Source: Halocatena halophila (GTDB taxonomy: Archaea > Halobacteriota > Halobacteria > Halobacteriales > Haloarculaceae). Taken from it: a stretch of 64,000 nt of DNA. Under the pieces are notes generated by a model that saw nothing but the letters and a program-made list of their open reading frames with translations, made no database searches and was not told the DNA's origin. Below are positions 54,300 through 63,207 of the stretch, one piece after another. Position numbers and translations under genes: made by a program. Within the stretch, counting starts at the first letter, position 1; the number at the start of each line of letters is the position of its first letter. The stretch is from the NCBI GenBank assembly GCA_027563145.1, contig CP071306.1, positions 558,001-622,000 of the forward strand. The letters run 5' to 3'.

Positions 54300-55436
54300 C
54301 TACGACGACAGTCCAAGCGCGCTCGCCACGTCGAGGAGCCCTGCACCCTGTTCGGTTTCTGAAAGTCCGATATTTTCGGCGGTGCCACGGAGCTTCGAAC
54401 GCGCCTCGGTGTTCGTGTAGCCAGCCGCCATCAGCTGTCCGGCGGCACCCGCCACATGTGGACAGGCCATTGACGTTCCGCTCAGGGTGTCGTATCCGCC
54501 ACCATCGTATGTGGAGTAGATCTCCGCACCCGGTGCTGCGATCTCGATCTCGGGACCGGTCGAGGAAAACTCCGCGATGTTGTCCGCATCGTTTGTTGCG
54601 CTGACCGCCATCGCATCCGGCCCTGCTGCCGGATGGCTCACACAGTCGGTACACGGTCCGCTGTTGCCGGCGGCGGCAACGACGAAAACGCCGTTCGAGT
54701 GTGCGTAGGACACCGCGTCCGCGACAGCAGCGGACTGACTCCCACCGAGGCTCAGACTGGCCACGTCCCAGCCCTGGTCTGCGGTGTATTCGATGCCAGC
54801 TGCGATATCCGAGTACGATCCCGAACCGTAGAAGTTCAGCACTTTCACTGCGTGGAGCGTGGCGTTCGAGCTCACGCCAACCACGCCCTCGGTGTTGTCC
54901 ACTGCGTTTGCGATCCCCGCACAGTGGGTGCCGTGTCCGTTGTCGTCGCCCCAGGGTTCAGCACAGCCCCACCAACAGCTCGCCACCGCGTGACCTGCAC
55001 CCAGATTCGCCTGCAGATCCGGGTGTGTTGCATCGATGCCCGTGTCGATGATCGCAATATCAGCTCCGTCTCCGGTGTAGCCGTTGTCCTGTGCGATGTC
55101 TGCATCAACGCGATCGACGCCCCACGGCGTCGATTGAGCGATTGCGTGCATCTCGCCGTTCTGTTCTACATAACGAATGTCCGGGCGGTTTTGGATCCCG
55201 GAGAGTGCCTGTTTTGGCAGCTGGAGGGTCACTGCGTCGAACGCAAACTCTCGAACGGTCTTACTGGCCGCCGATTGTGCTGCACGTCGTCCACGCGCCG
55301 ATTTGTAGCCGACGTTCACCTCAAGAGTTTTCTTGGTTTTTGCTGTCGTTACTGTGCTCGTCCCGACCAGTGCCGTCGTCGCGCCGATCGCCTTCAATAG
55401 TCGCCGTCGGGTTGGATTACCATTCCGCTCTCGCAT
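54300..55436 (-). CDS. Halolysin-like subtilisin serine protease (S8), second copy
   Basis: A 378-residue secreted protease. It has a Tat motif (TRRRLLK, 9-15), a prosequence to about 100, and a mature domain opening QSTPWGVDRVDA. The triad is Asp131 (IIDTGID), His168 (GHGTH) and Ser322 (SGTSMACPH). The mature domain closely follows the copy at 30153-31385, including the GPCTDCVSHPAA loop. Extra Cys residues (CWWGC, about 154-158) are not found in the first copy. An ATG four codons upstream is also possible. Confidence 0.93.
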   Translation of the reverse strand: MRERNGNPTRRRLLKAIGATTALVGTSTVTTAKTKKTLEVNVGYKSARGRRAAQSAASKTVREFAFDAVTLQLPKQALSGIQNRPDIRYVEQNGEMHAIAQSTPWGVDRVDADIAQDNGYTGDGADIAIIDTGIDATHPDLQANLGAGHAVASCWWGCAEPWGDDNGHGTHCAGIANAVDNTEGVVGVSSNATLHAVKVLNFYGSGSYSDIAAGIEYTADQGWDVASLSLGGSQSAAVADAVSYAHSNGVFVVAAAGNSGPCTDCVSHPAAGPDAMAVSATNDADNIAEFSSTGPEIEIAAPGAEIYSTYDGGGYDTLSGTSMACPHVAGAAGQLMAAGYTNTEARSKLRGTAENIGLSETEQGAGLLDVASALGLSS

Positions 55437-55703
55437 ACCCACATACACAATACAAGTACTATCATTAATTATTTTCTATTAATAACTAATAAAATATATT
55501 TTATTGCGTTAGTGATATTTATTGCTTCCTATTTTGTTGAAAATATCACTCTATAGAAGAACATTTATCCGACAATATGGATGTCGTTCACGCATTGTGA
55601 GATCGTCACATGGGGCGCACTGACTGACCATTTCCGAACCCATCGGGTAAGACAATTACCATATGATGGATAAGATGCTTCTACATGTCAGCGCTCATGC
55701 GAT

Positions 55704-56075
55704 GGCTTCCAGTTACTCATCACTTTATTATACTCTGGTTACTGCGTCGCAGCGATAGCCCTTCGAGTCATCCCACTCATCTATCTCTCGTTGGTGGCAC
55801 TGAGTGGATCTATGGCCACACTCAGCCAGCCAGCCATTGCGATGCTCTCGCGAGCACGAGAATCAGCCCCAGATCGGGCTGCACTCCGTGTGACTGGCTC
55901 GCCTGCGTCGCTGGCGAGTGCGCTACAGACGGTAGATGAAACGATTGCACACCGGCCCCCACCGATCTCCGTGCGGCCACAACACTTTCAGCGCAGTCAA
56001 TTCTGCCGCCCGATCCCATTGATCCACCAGCTAACGAAGTCAACAGCAGAGCGGATCAAGAAACTGGATCAGTAG
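55704..56075 (+). pseudogene. C-terminal relic of an M48-family (HtpX-like) peptidase
   Basis: From about 55704 an open frame reads VIPLIYLSLVALSGS, then MLSRARESAPDRAALRVTG, SPASLASALQTVD, and LTKSTAERIKKLDQ before TAG. This matches the end of HtpX/M48 peptidases: 'SR.RE..AD..A...TG.P..L..AL..L' and the terminal 'HP.T..RI..L'. The HExxH part and everything before it are missing: the frame meets a TAA at 55671-55673. The A+T-rich 55449-55703 holds no recognisable remainder. It is probably a truncated gene. Confidence 0.65.
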
Positions 56076-56076
56076 C

Positions 56077-57210
56077 TCAATCTGCCGCGGGCTCCCCGCT
56101 GGATCGGCGCGATCGGAGTCTAGACCGGAGTAACGCCACAAACGGTATGTGACTCCCATCGGGGTCAATCACCCGTCCGTTTACCAACCCGAGATACACC
56201 ACCAGCGAGAGACCATAGACCACTGGAGCGATGAGAAGCTGATACAGCACGGTCGAAGAGAGCTCAATCCCAATGATCGGAACCAGACCAGTCTGTACTG
56301 CTTGCACCGCGTGGTACACCGGAAGGTGGACGAGATACACGCCACCTGCGTGTGTTCCAAGCCTCGGCAGGATCGTCCCTTTGCCCAGCTCTGGTGTGGC
56401 GAGGGCGAACGCAAAGATGAAAAACACCAGTGGTGCCGTCGACATCGTGAACTCCGTGAAGTAGATTTCCTGGCCAAAAACGAGTCCATTGGCGTGATAG
56501 GCGATCAGATACTGCTCGAGCAACTGCAACAGCAAAAAGACACAGATCCCACCGAGATAGCGCCGTCGGTTGGCCACAGTGGGCGAAAAATCCGATTTGC
56601 GAAGGTGAAACCCGAGCGCCACGTAGAAAAAGCCAAAGAACAGCGCATCCTGGGTCTGCAGCCCGATATCGAAGACCATCGGATAGTTGCGACTGATGAT
56701 ACCGACACAGTGGATGAGTGTTGCGACAAAAAGCACGTAGCGTTGTTTTCCAATCGCAACGAACGCCGAAACGAAACAGAGTGAATAGAGAAGTCCCAGA
56801 AGAAACCACAGGTGTATCGCGATGGAATCACCGTAGTAGAACAGTTCGAGGAGTGAACTCTGTCCGATCGGTTGGGCGAAGACCGTATTCCAGACTGGCT
56901 GACCGTGAACGACAGCAAGGAGTGCCGAGATGGTCAGTGCAAAGATGATTCCGAAACTGTACAGTGAACTCAGCTTTCGGACGGAGTATTTCGCATACTC
57001 CCGGACGGTATCGGGATCGACGCTTTTGGCGAAGAAATATCCAGAAGCGACAAAGAAAAACGGCACGTCGAACTGACCGATCGTATCCAGCAGGAAAAAG
57101 ACGGTCGTGCCATACGAATCAAAGCCAAGAAACGGTGTAACGTGTGCAATGACAACAAAAAATATCGCGACGGCGCGAAGGCTATCGATACTATAGAGTC
57201 GGTTCGCCAT
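56077..57210 (-). CDS. Acyltransferase 3 (OafA/YrhL-like) membrane protein
   Basis: A 377-residue membrane protein with about ten helices and the acyltransferase-3 pattern: RLYSIDSLRAVAIFFVVIAHVTPF (with the catalytic His), FFFVASGYFFAKS, and HLWFLLGLLYSL. The family O-acetylates or succinylates sugars on surface glycans and polysaccharides. It stands apart from the glycan locus at 22-30 kb. TAATATAAT at 57230-57238 is well placed as its TATA box. Confidence 0.88.
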   Translation of the reverse strand: MANRLYSIDSLRAVAIFFVVIAHVTPFLGFDSYGTTVFFLLDTIGQFDVPFFFVASGYFFAKSVDPDTVREYAKYSVRKLSSLYSFGIIFALTISALLAVVHGQPVWNTVFAQPIGQSSLLELFYYGDSIAIHLWFLLGLLYSLCFVSAFVAIGKQRYVLFVATLIHCVGIISRNYPMVFDIGLQTQDALFFGFFYVALGFHLRKSDFSPTVANRRRYLGGICVFLLLQLLEQYLIAYHANGLVFGQEIYFTEFTMSTAPLVFFIFAFALATPELGKGTILPRLGTHAGGVYLVHLPVYHAVQAVQTGLVPIIGIELSSTVLYQLLIAPVVYGLSLVVYLGLVNGRVIDPDGSHIPFVALLRSRLRSRRSSGEPAAD

Positions 57211-57391
57211 TGGAGTTCCTTGCTCGGCCTAATATAATACCGTTATCAAAGTCAGCGATACCGTTCCAGCTACGGACCGTTCCATTTCGACGTTCTCAAA
57301 AATGGATTCGCAGGAGATTCATTTAGTCCACAAAAAACAAATCGTCGCATATGAGGACTCTCGAAGGAGCCGACGAGACAGCCTCTACAGT

Positions 57392-58534
57392 TTACAGTCG
57401 GTTGAGCTTGCGCAACAGTTGGCCTTCGTACTGCTCGTCGCTTCGCGTGCCTTTCAGTTCGAGCACGTTGCGTTCGAGTCGGTCGAGTGCCACCCGGAAC
57501 GCAGAATCCGCACCGTAGCCCTCACCAGTGCCGGCCACGCTGCCACGGTTCGTCCGCAGGCGGATCTGACAGTTGATAAGTGGTGTTCCCCGGAGTTTCT
57601 CCTTGTGTTTCTGGAACCGGACGTGAGCGTGCTGAACGCTCATCCGCTGGTACTTCTCGGCGACCTGCTCGATGCTCTGGCGGATCTCCTCGCGGCTGAG
57701 CGTATCGAGCAGGGATATATTCGTGATCTGTACGTCGAGATACTCCTCCTCAGTGAACGTCAGCGCACGAAGCACGTCGGTCTTGGTCACCACTCCCTCA
57801 ACAAACGATGAGTCGGCGGTCTCCGTGACGATGAGTCCACCGTAATCGAACTTGAGCATCCGTTCGACTGCCTCCTGAACGGATTCGCTCGCCGTGATCG
57901 TCTCAACCGGACTCGCCATCACGTCGTACACCGGGATATCGAGCACCCGTTCGCTGTCGCCTGCTCGGTCACCGTGCGTTGGTTTATCCATGTCACGAAC
58001 AGCAACATCGATGATGTCGTGCGTGGTGACAATCCCGGTGAGCTGGTTGGTTTCGTTGACGACCGGCAGCCGAGAGATGCCGTTTTCTCGGAGAAGATTG
58101 ATGACTCTCCCGATATTCGTGTCTTCAGTGACGGTCACCGGTGAATCGGAGTAGATCTGCTCGATTGTAAGCACGTCCAAATTGTCGAGAACAGCCTCTA
58201 AAATGCCGTTTGCGGTTACCATTCCCCAGAGATCGTCGTGTTCGAACACCGGTGCCACCTTCGTGCCACCCTCAACGAGCATGCGCGCAACATCACGAAC
58301 GTCGCTCCCGCGATCGATCTTTGGCGCGGATTGCACGAGGGCTTGCACTTTCGTGCTGTCTTCGACGTGGGATTGTAACAGTAACTGCTCTGTTACGATG
58401 CCACGATAGCCACCGTCGTTCGTGACGATAACACCTTTCGGGTTGTCACGCTCGAAAATGGCACGAACCTTCGAGACAGTCTCCGAAGCGTCGACTTCGA
58501 CCGTATCACGGGTCGCGATATCTGCGATGTCCAT
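57392..58534 (-). CDS. Four-CBS-domain protein with HPF/S30AE-like C-terminal domain
   Basis: A 380-residue protein. CBS repeats lie at about 1-58 (TRDTVEVDASETVSKV), 65-118 (KIDRGSDVRDVARML), 130-182 (SDSPVTVTEDTNIGRVINLL) and 205-262 (MASPVETITASESVQEAVERML); they normally bind adenine nucleotides. From about 270 the pattern SVQHAHVRFQKHKEKL...INCQIRLRTNRGSVAGTGEGYGADSAFRVALDRLERNV resembles the ribosome hibernation factor HPF/S30AE fold. A nucleotide sensor joined to a ribosome-binding domain would suit energy-dependent translation control. The HPF part is a pattern call. Confidence 0.82.
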   Translation of the reverse strand: MDIADIATRDTVEVDASETVSKVRAIFERDNPKGVIVTNDGGYRGIVTEQLLLQSHVEDSTKVQALVQSAPKIDRGSDVRDVARMLVEGGTKVAPVFEHDDLWGMVTANGILEAVLDNLDVLTIEQIYSDSPVTVTEDTNIGRVINLLRENGISRLPVVNETNQLTGIVTTHDIIDVAVRDMDKPTHGDRAGDSERVLDIPVYDVMASPVETITASESVQEAVERMLKFDYGGLIVTETADSSFVEGVVTKTDVLRALTFTEEEYLDVQITNISLLDTLSREEIRQSIEQVAEKYQRMSVQHAHVRFQKHKEKLRGTPLINCQIRLRTNRGSVAGTGEGYGADSAFRVALDRLERNVLELKGTRSDEQYEGQLLRKLNRL

Positions 58535-58621
58535 GGTGGCCTCCACAAACAGGTTCGGTGTGAACGACTATCAAAGTTGTCGCGAAACGTATTCCCGTGA
58601 CGGGCCCGTGGTAGAACGGAG

Positions 58622-59170
58622 CTACTGAAAACCGTGATCGATGCCATCTTCTTCGATGACATCCTCGATATCCGACTCAAGGAGACGCTCTGCCTCTTCG
58701 AACGTGGTAGAGAGCTCGTCCAGTTGCTCCGGTCTGTCGTACTGATCGTATGCCATCGGTCCGTAGGCTGGTGAATCCAGCGCACCCATCACGTCTTCGA
58801 ACAGCGCATCGGGCGTCGTCGGAGCCGAGGCATGGGTTTCGATCACCGTTTCGAGCTGTTCTGCGGTTCGTTCGGCCTCGCTCTCGTCCTCGATCGGACG
58901 CTGGACGCCGAATCGAGCGGTTGCGTCGGTCGGAAACAGTGGCTCGAGGTCGTCGTCAATCCGTCGTGCGACCTTTGAGCCAACGCCTTTCACTTCGAAG
59001 GGGTTTTTCGCGTACGTTTTTAGCTGAAACACACCCCGATCCGGATGGCCGAGATACAGATCTTCTCCGACGCCTCGTTTGCGATCACCGGCAACTGCGC
59101 GCCAGTCTTCGGGCGTGGCTGTAGATTCGACGACATCGGTCAGAATGTCCTGCCAATCACGAATACGCAT
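58622..59170 (-). CDS. Conserved haloarchaeal protein of unknown function
   Basis: A 182-residue, very acidic, helical protein (MRIRDWQDILTDVVESTATPEDWRAVAG...). FEVKGVGSKVARRIDDDLEPLF near 55-80 is a possible helix-hairpin-like stretch, but no motif is decisive. It is 39 bases upstream of nothing on its own strand and lies between the CBS gene and tpiA, all on the minus strand. I do not recognise a family. Confidence 0.68.
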   Translation of the reverse strand: MRIRDWQDILTDVVESTATPEDWRAVAGDRKRGVGEDLYLGHPDRGVFQLKTYAKNPFEVKGVGSKVARRIDDDLEPLFPTDATARFGVQRPIEDESEAERTAEQLETVIETHASAPTTPDALFEDVMGALDSPAYGPMAYDQYDRPEQLDELSTTFEEAERLLESDIEDVIEEDGIDHGFQ

Positions 59171-59209
59171 TGACGTGACGTACGCAATCCCATTTAAAGA
59201 GCGTATCGG

Positions 59210-59860
59210 CTAGGGATGAACGCCGGCAACCAGCTCGGTGAGTGCACTGGCGGGATCATCGGCGAGTGCGACACCACTTGCCAACAGGACGCCTTCGCTG
59301 CCGAGTTCGCTGGCGGCGGCCACATCGTCACCCGAAGAGATGCCCGCACCGCAGAGGACGGCCACGCCATCGTCGATTGCTGTGGCACCAGCAACCGCAT
59401 CGCGCACGATCTCTGGATCGGCCTGGCTCACTGGCGTGCCCGATCCAATCAACTCTGGTGGCTCGATGGCAACTGCCGTGGGCGAAAGCGCCGTAACCGC
59501 GCTGATCTGGGCGGGGTTGTTGGCACAGACGATCGTCTCAAGACCCGCTGCTTTGGCGCGATCGATCGCGCCATCGATCTCTGCGAGGGTGAGCCTGCGC
59601 TCTGAATGGTTGAGGAGCGTGCCTGTTGCCCCCGCAGTGGCGACCGACGCTGGCCGTACGTGGCCAGTGTGGCTTCCGGCGTCGATCGGATCAACGTGCT
59701 GAGCCCACGTTTCGACGCCGTGGTCGGCGACGGCTGCGATGTCGGTCGACTGGGGCGCAACGGCGAGTCGGGCGTCCGTGTCGTCGGCCACGTCACCGAC
59801 GGCAGTCGCCACGGCAATCGGATCACAGTCGTACGCCTTCAGGTTAACGACGATGAACAT
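59210..59860 (-). CDS. tpiA: Triosephosphate isomerase (archaeal type)
   Basis: A 216-residue TIM of the short archaeal form, which interconverts dihydroxyacetone phosphate and glyceraldehyde 3-phosphate. It has the N-terminal VVNLKAYD (catalytic Lys), LNHSERR (catalytic His), [12 protein letters not shown] (catalytic Glu) and the phosphate-binding [13 protein letters not shown] and [11 protein letters not shown] loops. It is full length. It is 39 bases upstream of the unknown acidic gene on the same strand. Confidence 0.95.
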   Translation of the reverse strand: MFIVVNLKAYDCDPIAVATAVGDVADDTDARLAVAPQSTDIAAVADHGVETWAQHVDPIDAGSHTGHVRPASVATAGATGTLLNHSERRLTLAEIDGAIDRAKAAGLETIVCANNPAQISAVTALSPTAVAIEPPELIGSGTPVSQADPEIVRDAVAGATAIDDGVAVLCGAGISSGDDVAAASELGSEGVLLASGVALADDPASALTELVAGVHP

Positions 59861-60362
59861 ATCGGAGCAGGGACGCCAGGAGGGAAATAGCTGGCCGTTC
59901 GCAACGGCTTACTTGTGTTGAGATGCGGAGGCCCCTTTCTGGACGGAGTGGCGAATCGAACGGAGTAGGGATGGGAGGAGCCGACACCACCACACGGAAG
60001 ACCGTTTTCAGGCAGTCCTACCCTCCAACGTTTACGTAATATCACCAGCTTACGTGAGAGGTAGTGGAATACCGTCGTACTGCGTCAGCAAGCTCGACGT
60101 GGCTCAGGACGACGATGTGTCCCTCCACAAGACGATCGAGCAATTCAAACACTGCGCGAACACCGCGAGCGACTGGTGTTGGCATGGCGACGTTGACGAA
60201 CCGCGTAGCGATTCGTTTGCCAACCAGAACCGCTGTGCAGTTCTGGTGACAATGAACGTGAGTGGAGACCTCCCTGCCTCGGTTAAGACATAGAATGGGA
60301 GTCCACGCGAAAGTCCTCCCCGCAACGAGCGAAGTCAGCAGACTGACCGAAGCAGAGAAGGG
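59861..60362. other. 502-base gap holding a TnpB N-terminal relic
   Basis: The gap lies between tpiA and the aMBF1 gene. Its first 200 bases carry the tpiA promoter region and nothing else that I can support. The part from 60064 contains the transposon relic listed separately, and after it GTCAG-CAGA-CTGAC (60333-60346) is a short hairpin that may be the element's end. Confidence 0.4.
60064..60293 (+). pseudogene. Decayed N-terminus of an IS1341-type TnpB
   Basis: The GTG at 60064 gives VEYRRTA, and after a frame change CVSKLDVAQDDDVSLHKTIEQF and CANTASDWCWHGD follow to a TAG at 60291-60293. This matches the start of haloarchaeal OrfB/TnpB proteins ('YRRTAVCKLDV...LH.TIE.....CN.A.D..W..G'). 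About 60 residues survive, with a frameshift inside them; the RuvC and zinc-ribbon parts are gone. It is a dead IS200/IS605-family remnant, separate from the C-terminal relic near 26 kb. Confidence 0.7.
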
Positions 60363-60884
60363 TTATTTGCGTTTGACGACGTCACCAAGCGTGTAGTTGC
60401 CGGTTGAGCCACCGCCTTCCCACTCGTTTTCCTCGGAGTCGCCCGATGCAGAGAGTGTGATGTCGAGTTTGCGCTCGAGTTTTTCCTGCACGTCATCGCT
60501 AGGAAGTACGTCGCCGTGTTCGAGTTTGCTGATCAGACTGGCTTTTTCGTTGAGCTGATCGGCGAGTTCTTCCTGTGAAAGCCCAGCCGACTCACGGGCA
60601 GATCGGATCCGGTCGTCGTAATCCTGAGCGACTTCGTCCATCTCGTCGAACATATCCGTCCGACGCGAGCGACTGCTCGACCCACTACTGCTCGACCCAC
60701 TGGTCTTCGATGACGAGGAGTCACTCGATCCCGTCGAGTATTTCGTGGACGTGCTCGAGGAAGAGGTCGTCTGAACCTCCGTGCCGAAGTCCGTACAATC
60801 GTTACACACATCGATCTGTGCCCCTTCGATACGGACCGTCGTCAGGGACCCCACCTCCTTTCCACACATCTCACATTGAGGCAT
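60363..60884 (-). CDS. Archaeal multiprotein bridging factor 1
   Basis: A 173-residue aMBF1. The N-terminal zinc ribbon is CEMCGKEVG...CNDC (residues 4-31), followed by a long Ser/Thr-rich linker (about 38-72) and the classical HTH_3 domain from IRSARESAGLSQEELADQLNEKASLISKLEHG. aMBF1 associates with the small ribosomal subunit in archaea and probably acts in translation rather than transcription. I used the ATG at 60882-60884 (MPQCEMCGKEVG). The Ser-rich linker is longer than in non-halophiles. Confidence 0.92.
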   Translation of the reverse strand: MPQCEMCGKEVGSLTTVRIEGAQIDVCNDCTDFGTEVQTTSSSSTSTKYSTGSSDSSSSKTSGSSSSGSSSRSRRTDMFDEMDEVAQDYDDRIRSARESAGLSQEELADQLNEKASLISKLEHGDVLPSDDVQEKLERKLDITLSASGDSEENEWEGGGSTGNYTLGDVVKRK

Positions 60885-60949
60885 ACCAGAATCTTTGCTA
60901 CCGTTGGGTATAAATGGTACGCCGGGCGATCCGTGGGCGCGAGATATTC

Positions 60950-61558
60950 TCACTCCAATGCGACCAGGGCGTGGTAGAACCGCTGGAGCGCTGTGAGGTG
61001 TCCAACGACAGTCAACAGAATCAACAGCCAGCCGAACACGGTGAACCCAGCGATAGGGTCCGTGAGGACGGTCGTGAGGACGCCCCCAACACCGACGAGC
61101 GCAAGGCGGTCTGCACGACCGACAAGACCACCATAGACGCGGTCAAGTCCGACTGCTTGCGCCTGTGTTCCCAGATACGAGGTCATCAACACGCCAGTGA
61201 CCGCCGTGAGCCCGAGCCAGTACTGCCCACAGCCCGCAGCAACGCCGACGATAACGAGAATGTCGGCGTATCGATCGATGACATGATCGATGAGATCGCC
61301 GGCAGGCGAGGTGGTGTTTCGCTCGCGAGCAATTGCTCCATCGAGGAGATCGAGCCAGCCGTTGGCGAACACCAACAGCGCACCAAGCAGCCCAAGCGCC
61401 GGTGTCGTAGCCACACCACTGAACGCCAGCGCGGCCCCTCCAGCAACGACGAGCGCAATGACACTGACGGCGTTGGGCGTCAGCCCAATCGATATCGAGG
61501 CTGCCACCAGTGGCGAAAGCAGTCGTTCGGTGATGGGGCGGAGCTGATCTAGGGTCAT
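60950..61558 (-). CDS. CDP-alcohol phosphatidyltransferase
   Basis: A 202-residue membrane enzyme with about six helices. The full CDP-OH motif is seen: Asp70-LL-Asp73-Gly74-AI-Ala77-Arg78, then Gly87, Asp91 and Asp95. It joins a polar alcohol phosphate (glycerol, inositol or serine type) to CDP-archaeol. The precise head group is not clear; glycerol or inositol phosphate is likely. It overlaps the adenylate kinase gene by four bases. Confidence 0.92.
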   Translation of the reverse strand: MTLDQLRPITERLLSPLVAASISIGLTPNAVSVIALVVAGGAALAFSGVATTPALGLLGALLVFANGWLDLLDGAIARERNTTSPAGDLIDHVIDRYADILVIVGVAAGCGQYWLGLTAVTGVLMTSYLGTQAQAVGLDRVYGGLVGRADRLALVGVGGVLTTVLTDPIAGFTVFGWLLILLTVVGHLTALQRFYHALVALE

Positions 61559-62055
61559 AGATACGAGGTGTAATCAACGGTGCCGACGCCCGGTTCGCGG
61601 TCGCCCGACAGGACGCGTTCGATCTCCGTGGCCACTTCTGATGGGGAAGTGTCGGTTGTTTCGATTTCATACACCGACGCAGGCCCGTGTCGCTCGACTG
61701 TTTCCGAGAGGATCACGTCGAGCGCTTCTGCCTCTGCGTTTTCGGCGCGTGAAGCGCGAGACTCGTCTCGCTCTTTCAATCGCTCAACCAGCGCTTCGGG
61801 CGCACAGCGCAACACAACGACGCAATCGGCCGCAAAGTGGTGTGCGAGATGGGATTCTACGATCGTCGGCGAGTGCTCATCGAGCCACGCTTCGATCGCC
61901 TCGAAATCTGCAATGTGGCTGTCGCGTTCGTCGTCAGTTTTCGTGTATAACGACTCGGATTCGATAACCTCATTGAGATGAACCACATCGTCGTCGAGCT
62001 GGGCAGTGGCAGTCGTCTTTCCCGTTCCAGGGGTGCCTGTTATCGCGAGTTTCAT
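61555..62055 (-). CDS. Adenylate kinase family protein (AK6/Fap7-like)
   Basis: A 166-residue P-loop kinase. It opens MKLAITGTPGTGKTT (Walker A, 7-15), has VIESESLYTKTDDERDSH, and VVVLRCAPEALVERLKERD, the pattern of AK6. AK6 and Fap7 proteins have adenylate kinase/ATPase activity and, in archaea and eukaryotes, help mature the small ribosomal subunit. Start is the ATG at 62055; it overlaps hisC by four bases and the CDP-alcohol gene by four, forming a tightly packed operon. Confidence 0.92.
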   Translation of the reverse strand: MKLAITGTPGTGKTTATAQLDDDVVHLNEVIESESLYTKTDDERDSHIADFEAIEAWLDEHSPTIVESHLAHHFAADCVVVLRCAPEALVERLKERDESRASRAENAEAEALDVILSETVERHGPASVYEIETTDTSPSEVATEIERVLSGDREPGVGTVDYTSYL

Positions 62056-63119
62056 ACGATGTCGTTGAGGACGTCTACGACGCGTTTCGTTTCTAGTTCT
62101 GTGCCACAGGTGATGCGCACACAATCTTCGAGTCCGAAGCTCGTACAATCGCGGATGATGACGCCCCGCTCTTTGCACTCCTGTGCGACCGCGCTTCCAT
62201 CGCCGACGGCCGCAAGGACGAAGTTCCCCCCGCTCTCGAACGTCTGGGCTTCGAGGTGGTCGTGCATGTACGACCGAGACCAGCGGGCGAGATCGACGGT
62301 TCGTTCGACGTGACGCTGGTCGTCCAGCGCGGCAAGTCCTGCTCGACAGGCGAGCAAACTCGCGGCGAACGGCGTTGTCACCTTCGAGTAGGCATCCGCC
62401 CACCCTGCGGGCGCGACGAGATAGCCGAGCCGGAGCCCTGCCAGGCCGTGATCCTTCGAGAACGTTCGTAACACTGCGATGTCGTCGCGGCGTTCGAGCA
62501 ACTCGATTGCGCTGGGAGCTTCGGTGAACGAAGCGTAGGCCTCATCGACGAGCAAGAGCGTTCGCTCGTCGGTTTGCTCTGCAATCGTAGAAAGCTCTGC
62601 GTGTGATAGTTCGCTCCCAGTCGGGTTGTGCGGTGAGGTGAGATAGATGATCCGCTCGCCGTCGTAGGCATCGAGCACGGTCGATGCAGTCTGTTCGAAA
62701 TCCCGGTTGCGATCCAGACTGTAGGTAGCCACCGTTGCGTGGTGATAGCGAGCGCTCATCGGATAGTAAGCAAACCCCGGATCAGGTACCAGCACTCGAT
62801 CTCCAGGGTCGATAAACGCACGAGCGAGATAATCGAGCGCGCCATCGCCGCCGTTGGCGAGCCAGATCTGCTCGAATTCCACGTTCCAGTGGCTGGCAAT
62901 GGCCTCCCGTAGGTCGGTATGAGCGGCTTTGGGATAATCGTTGATCTCCGTGGCCCCCGCTTCGATCGCGTCGACGGCGGCCGGATTCGGGCCGAGCGGA
63001 TTTTCATTTGAGGAGAGTGTGACCAGCTCATCGGGCGTGACCCCGAGCTCGCGAGCCACCTCCTCGATCCCCCGTCCAGCCCGATAGACGCTGTGTGAAC
63101 TGAGATCCCGAGGCTGCAT
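62052..63119 (-). CDS. hisC: Histidinol-phosphate aminotransferase
   Basis: A 355-residue PLP aminotransferase that makes histidinol phosphate from imidazole-acetol phosphate. It has LSSNENPLGPNPAA, DYPKAAHTDLREAIA, LTSPHNPTGS, VDEAYASF and the PLP Lys in RTFSKDHGLAGLRLGY. The ATG at 63117-63119 (MQPRDLSSHSVYR) gives the normal start. It leads the operon with the adenylate kinase and the CDP-alcohol enzyme through four-base overlaps. Confidence 0.93.
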   Translation of the reverse strand: MQPRDLSSHSVYRAGRGIEEVARELGVTPDELVTLSSNENPLGPNPAAVDAIEAGATEINDYPKAAHTDLREAIASHWNVEFEQIWLANGGDGALDYLARAFIDPGDRVLVPDPGFAYYPMSARYHHATVATYSLDRNRDFEQTASTVLDAYDGERIIYLTSPHNPTGSELSHAELSTIAEQTDERTLLLVDEAYASFTEAPSAIELLERRDDIAVLRTFSKDHGLAGLRLGYLVAPAGWADAYSKVTTPFAASLLACRAGLAALDDQRHVERTVDLARWSRSYMHDHLEAQTFESGGNFVLAAVGDGSAVAQECKERGVIIRDCTSFGLEDCVRITCGTELETKRVVDVLNDIV

Positions 63120-63207
63120 GAGTAGTATGTGAACGCTGCAGACGGTCGCTCTTAAACGTGCCCACACGAGTCGAAGGGAGCATTTCCCAATCCGCCAGGG
63201 TATCTAT

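Noticed and set aside
54633-55400. A 255-codon plus-strand frame opposite the second halolysin
   Set aside because: The minus strand encodes an intact S8 protease with all motifs, so this frame is a by-product of codon bias.
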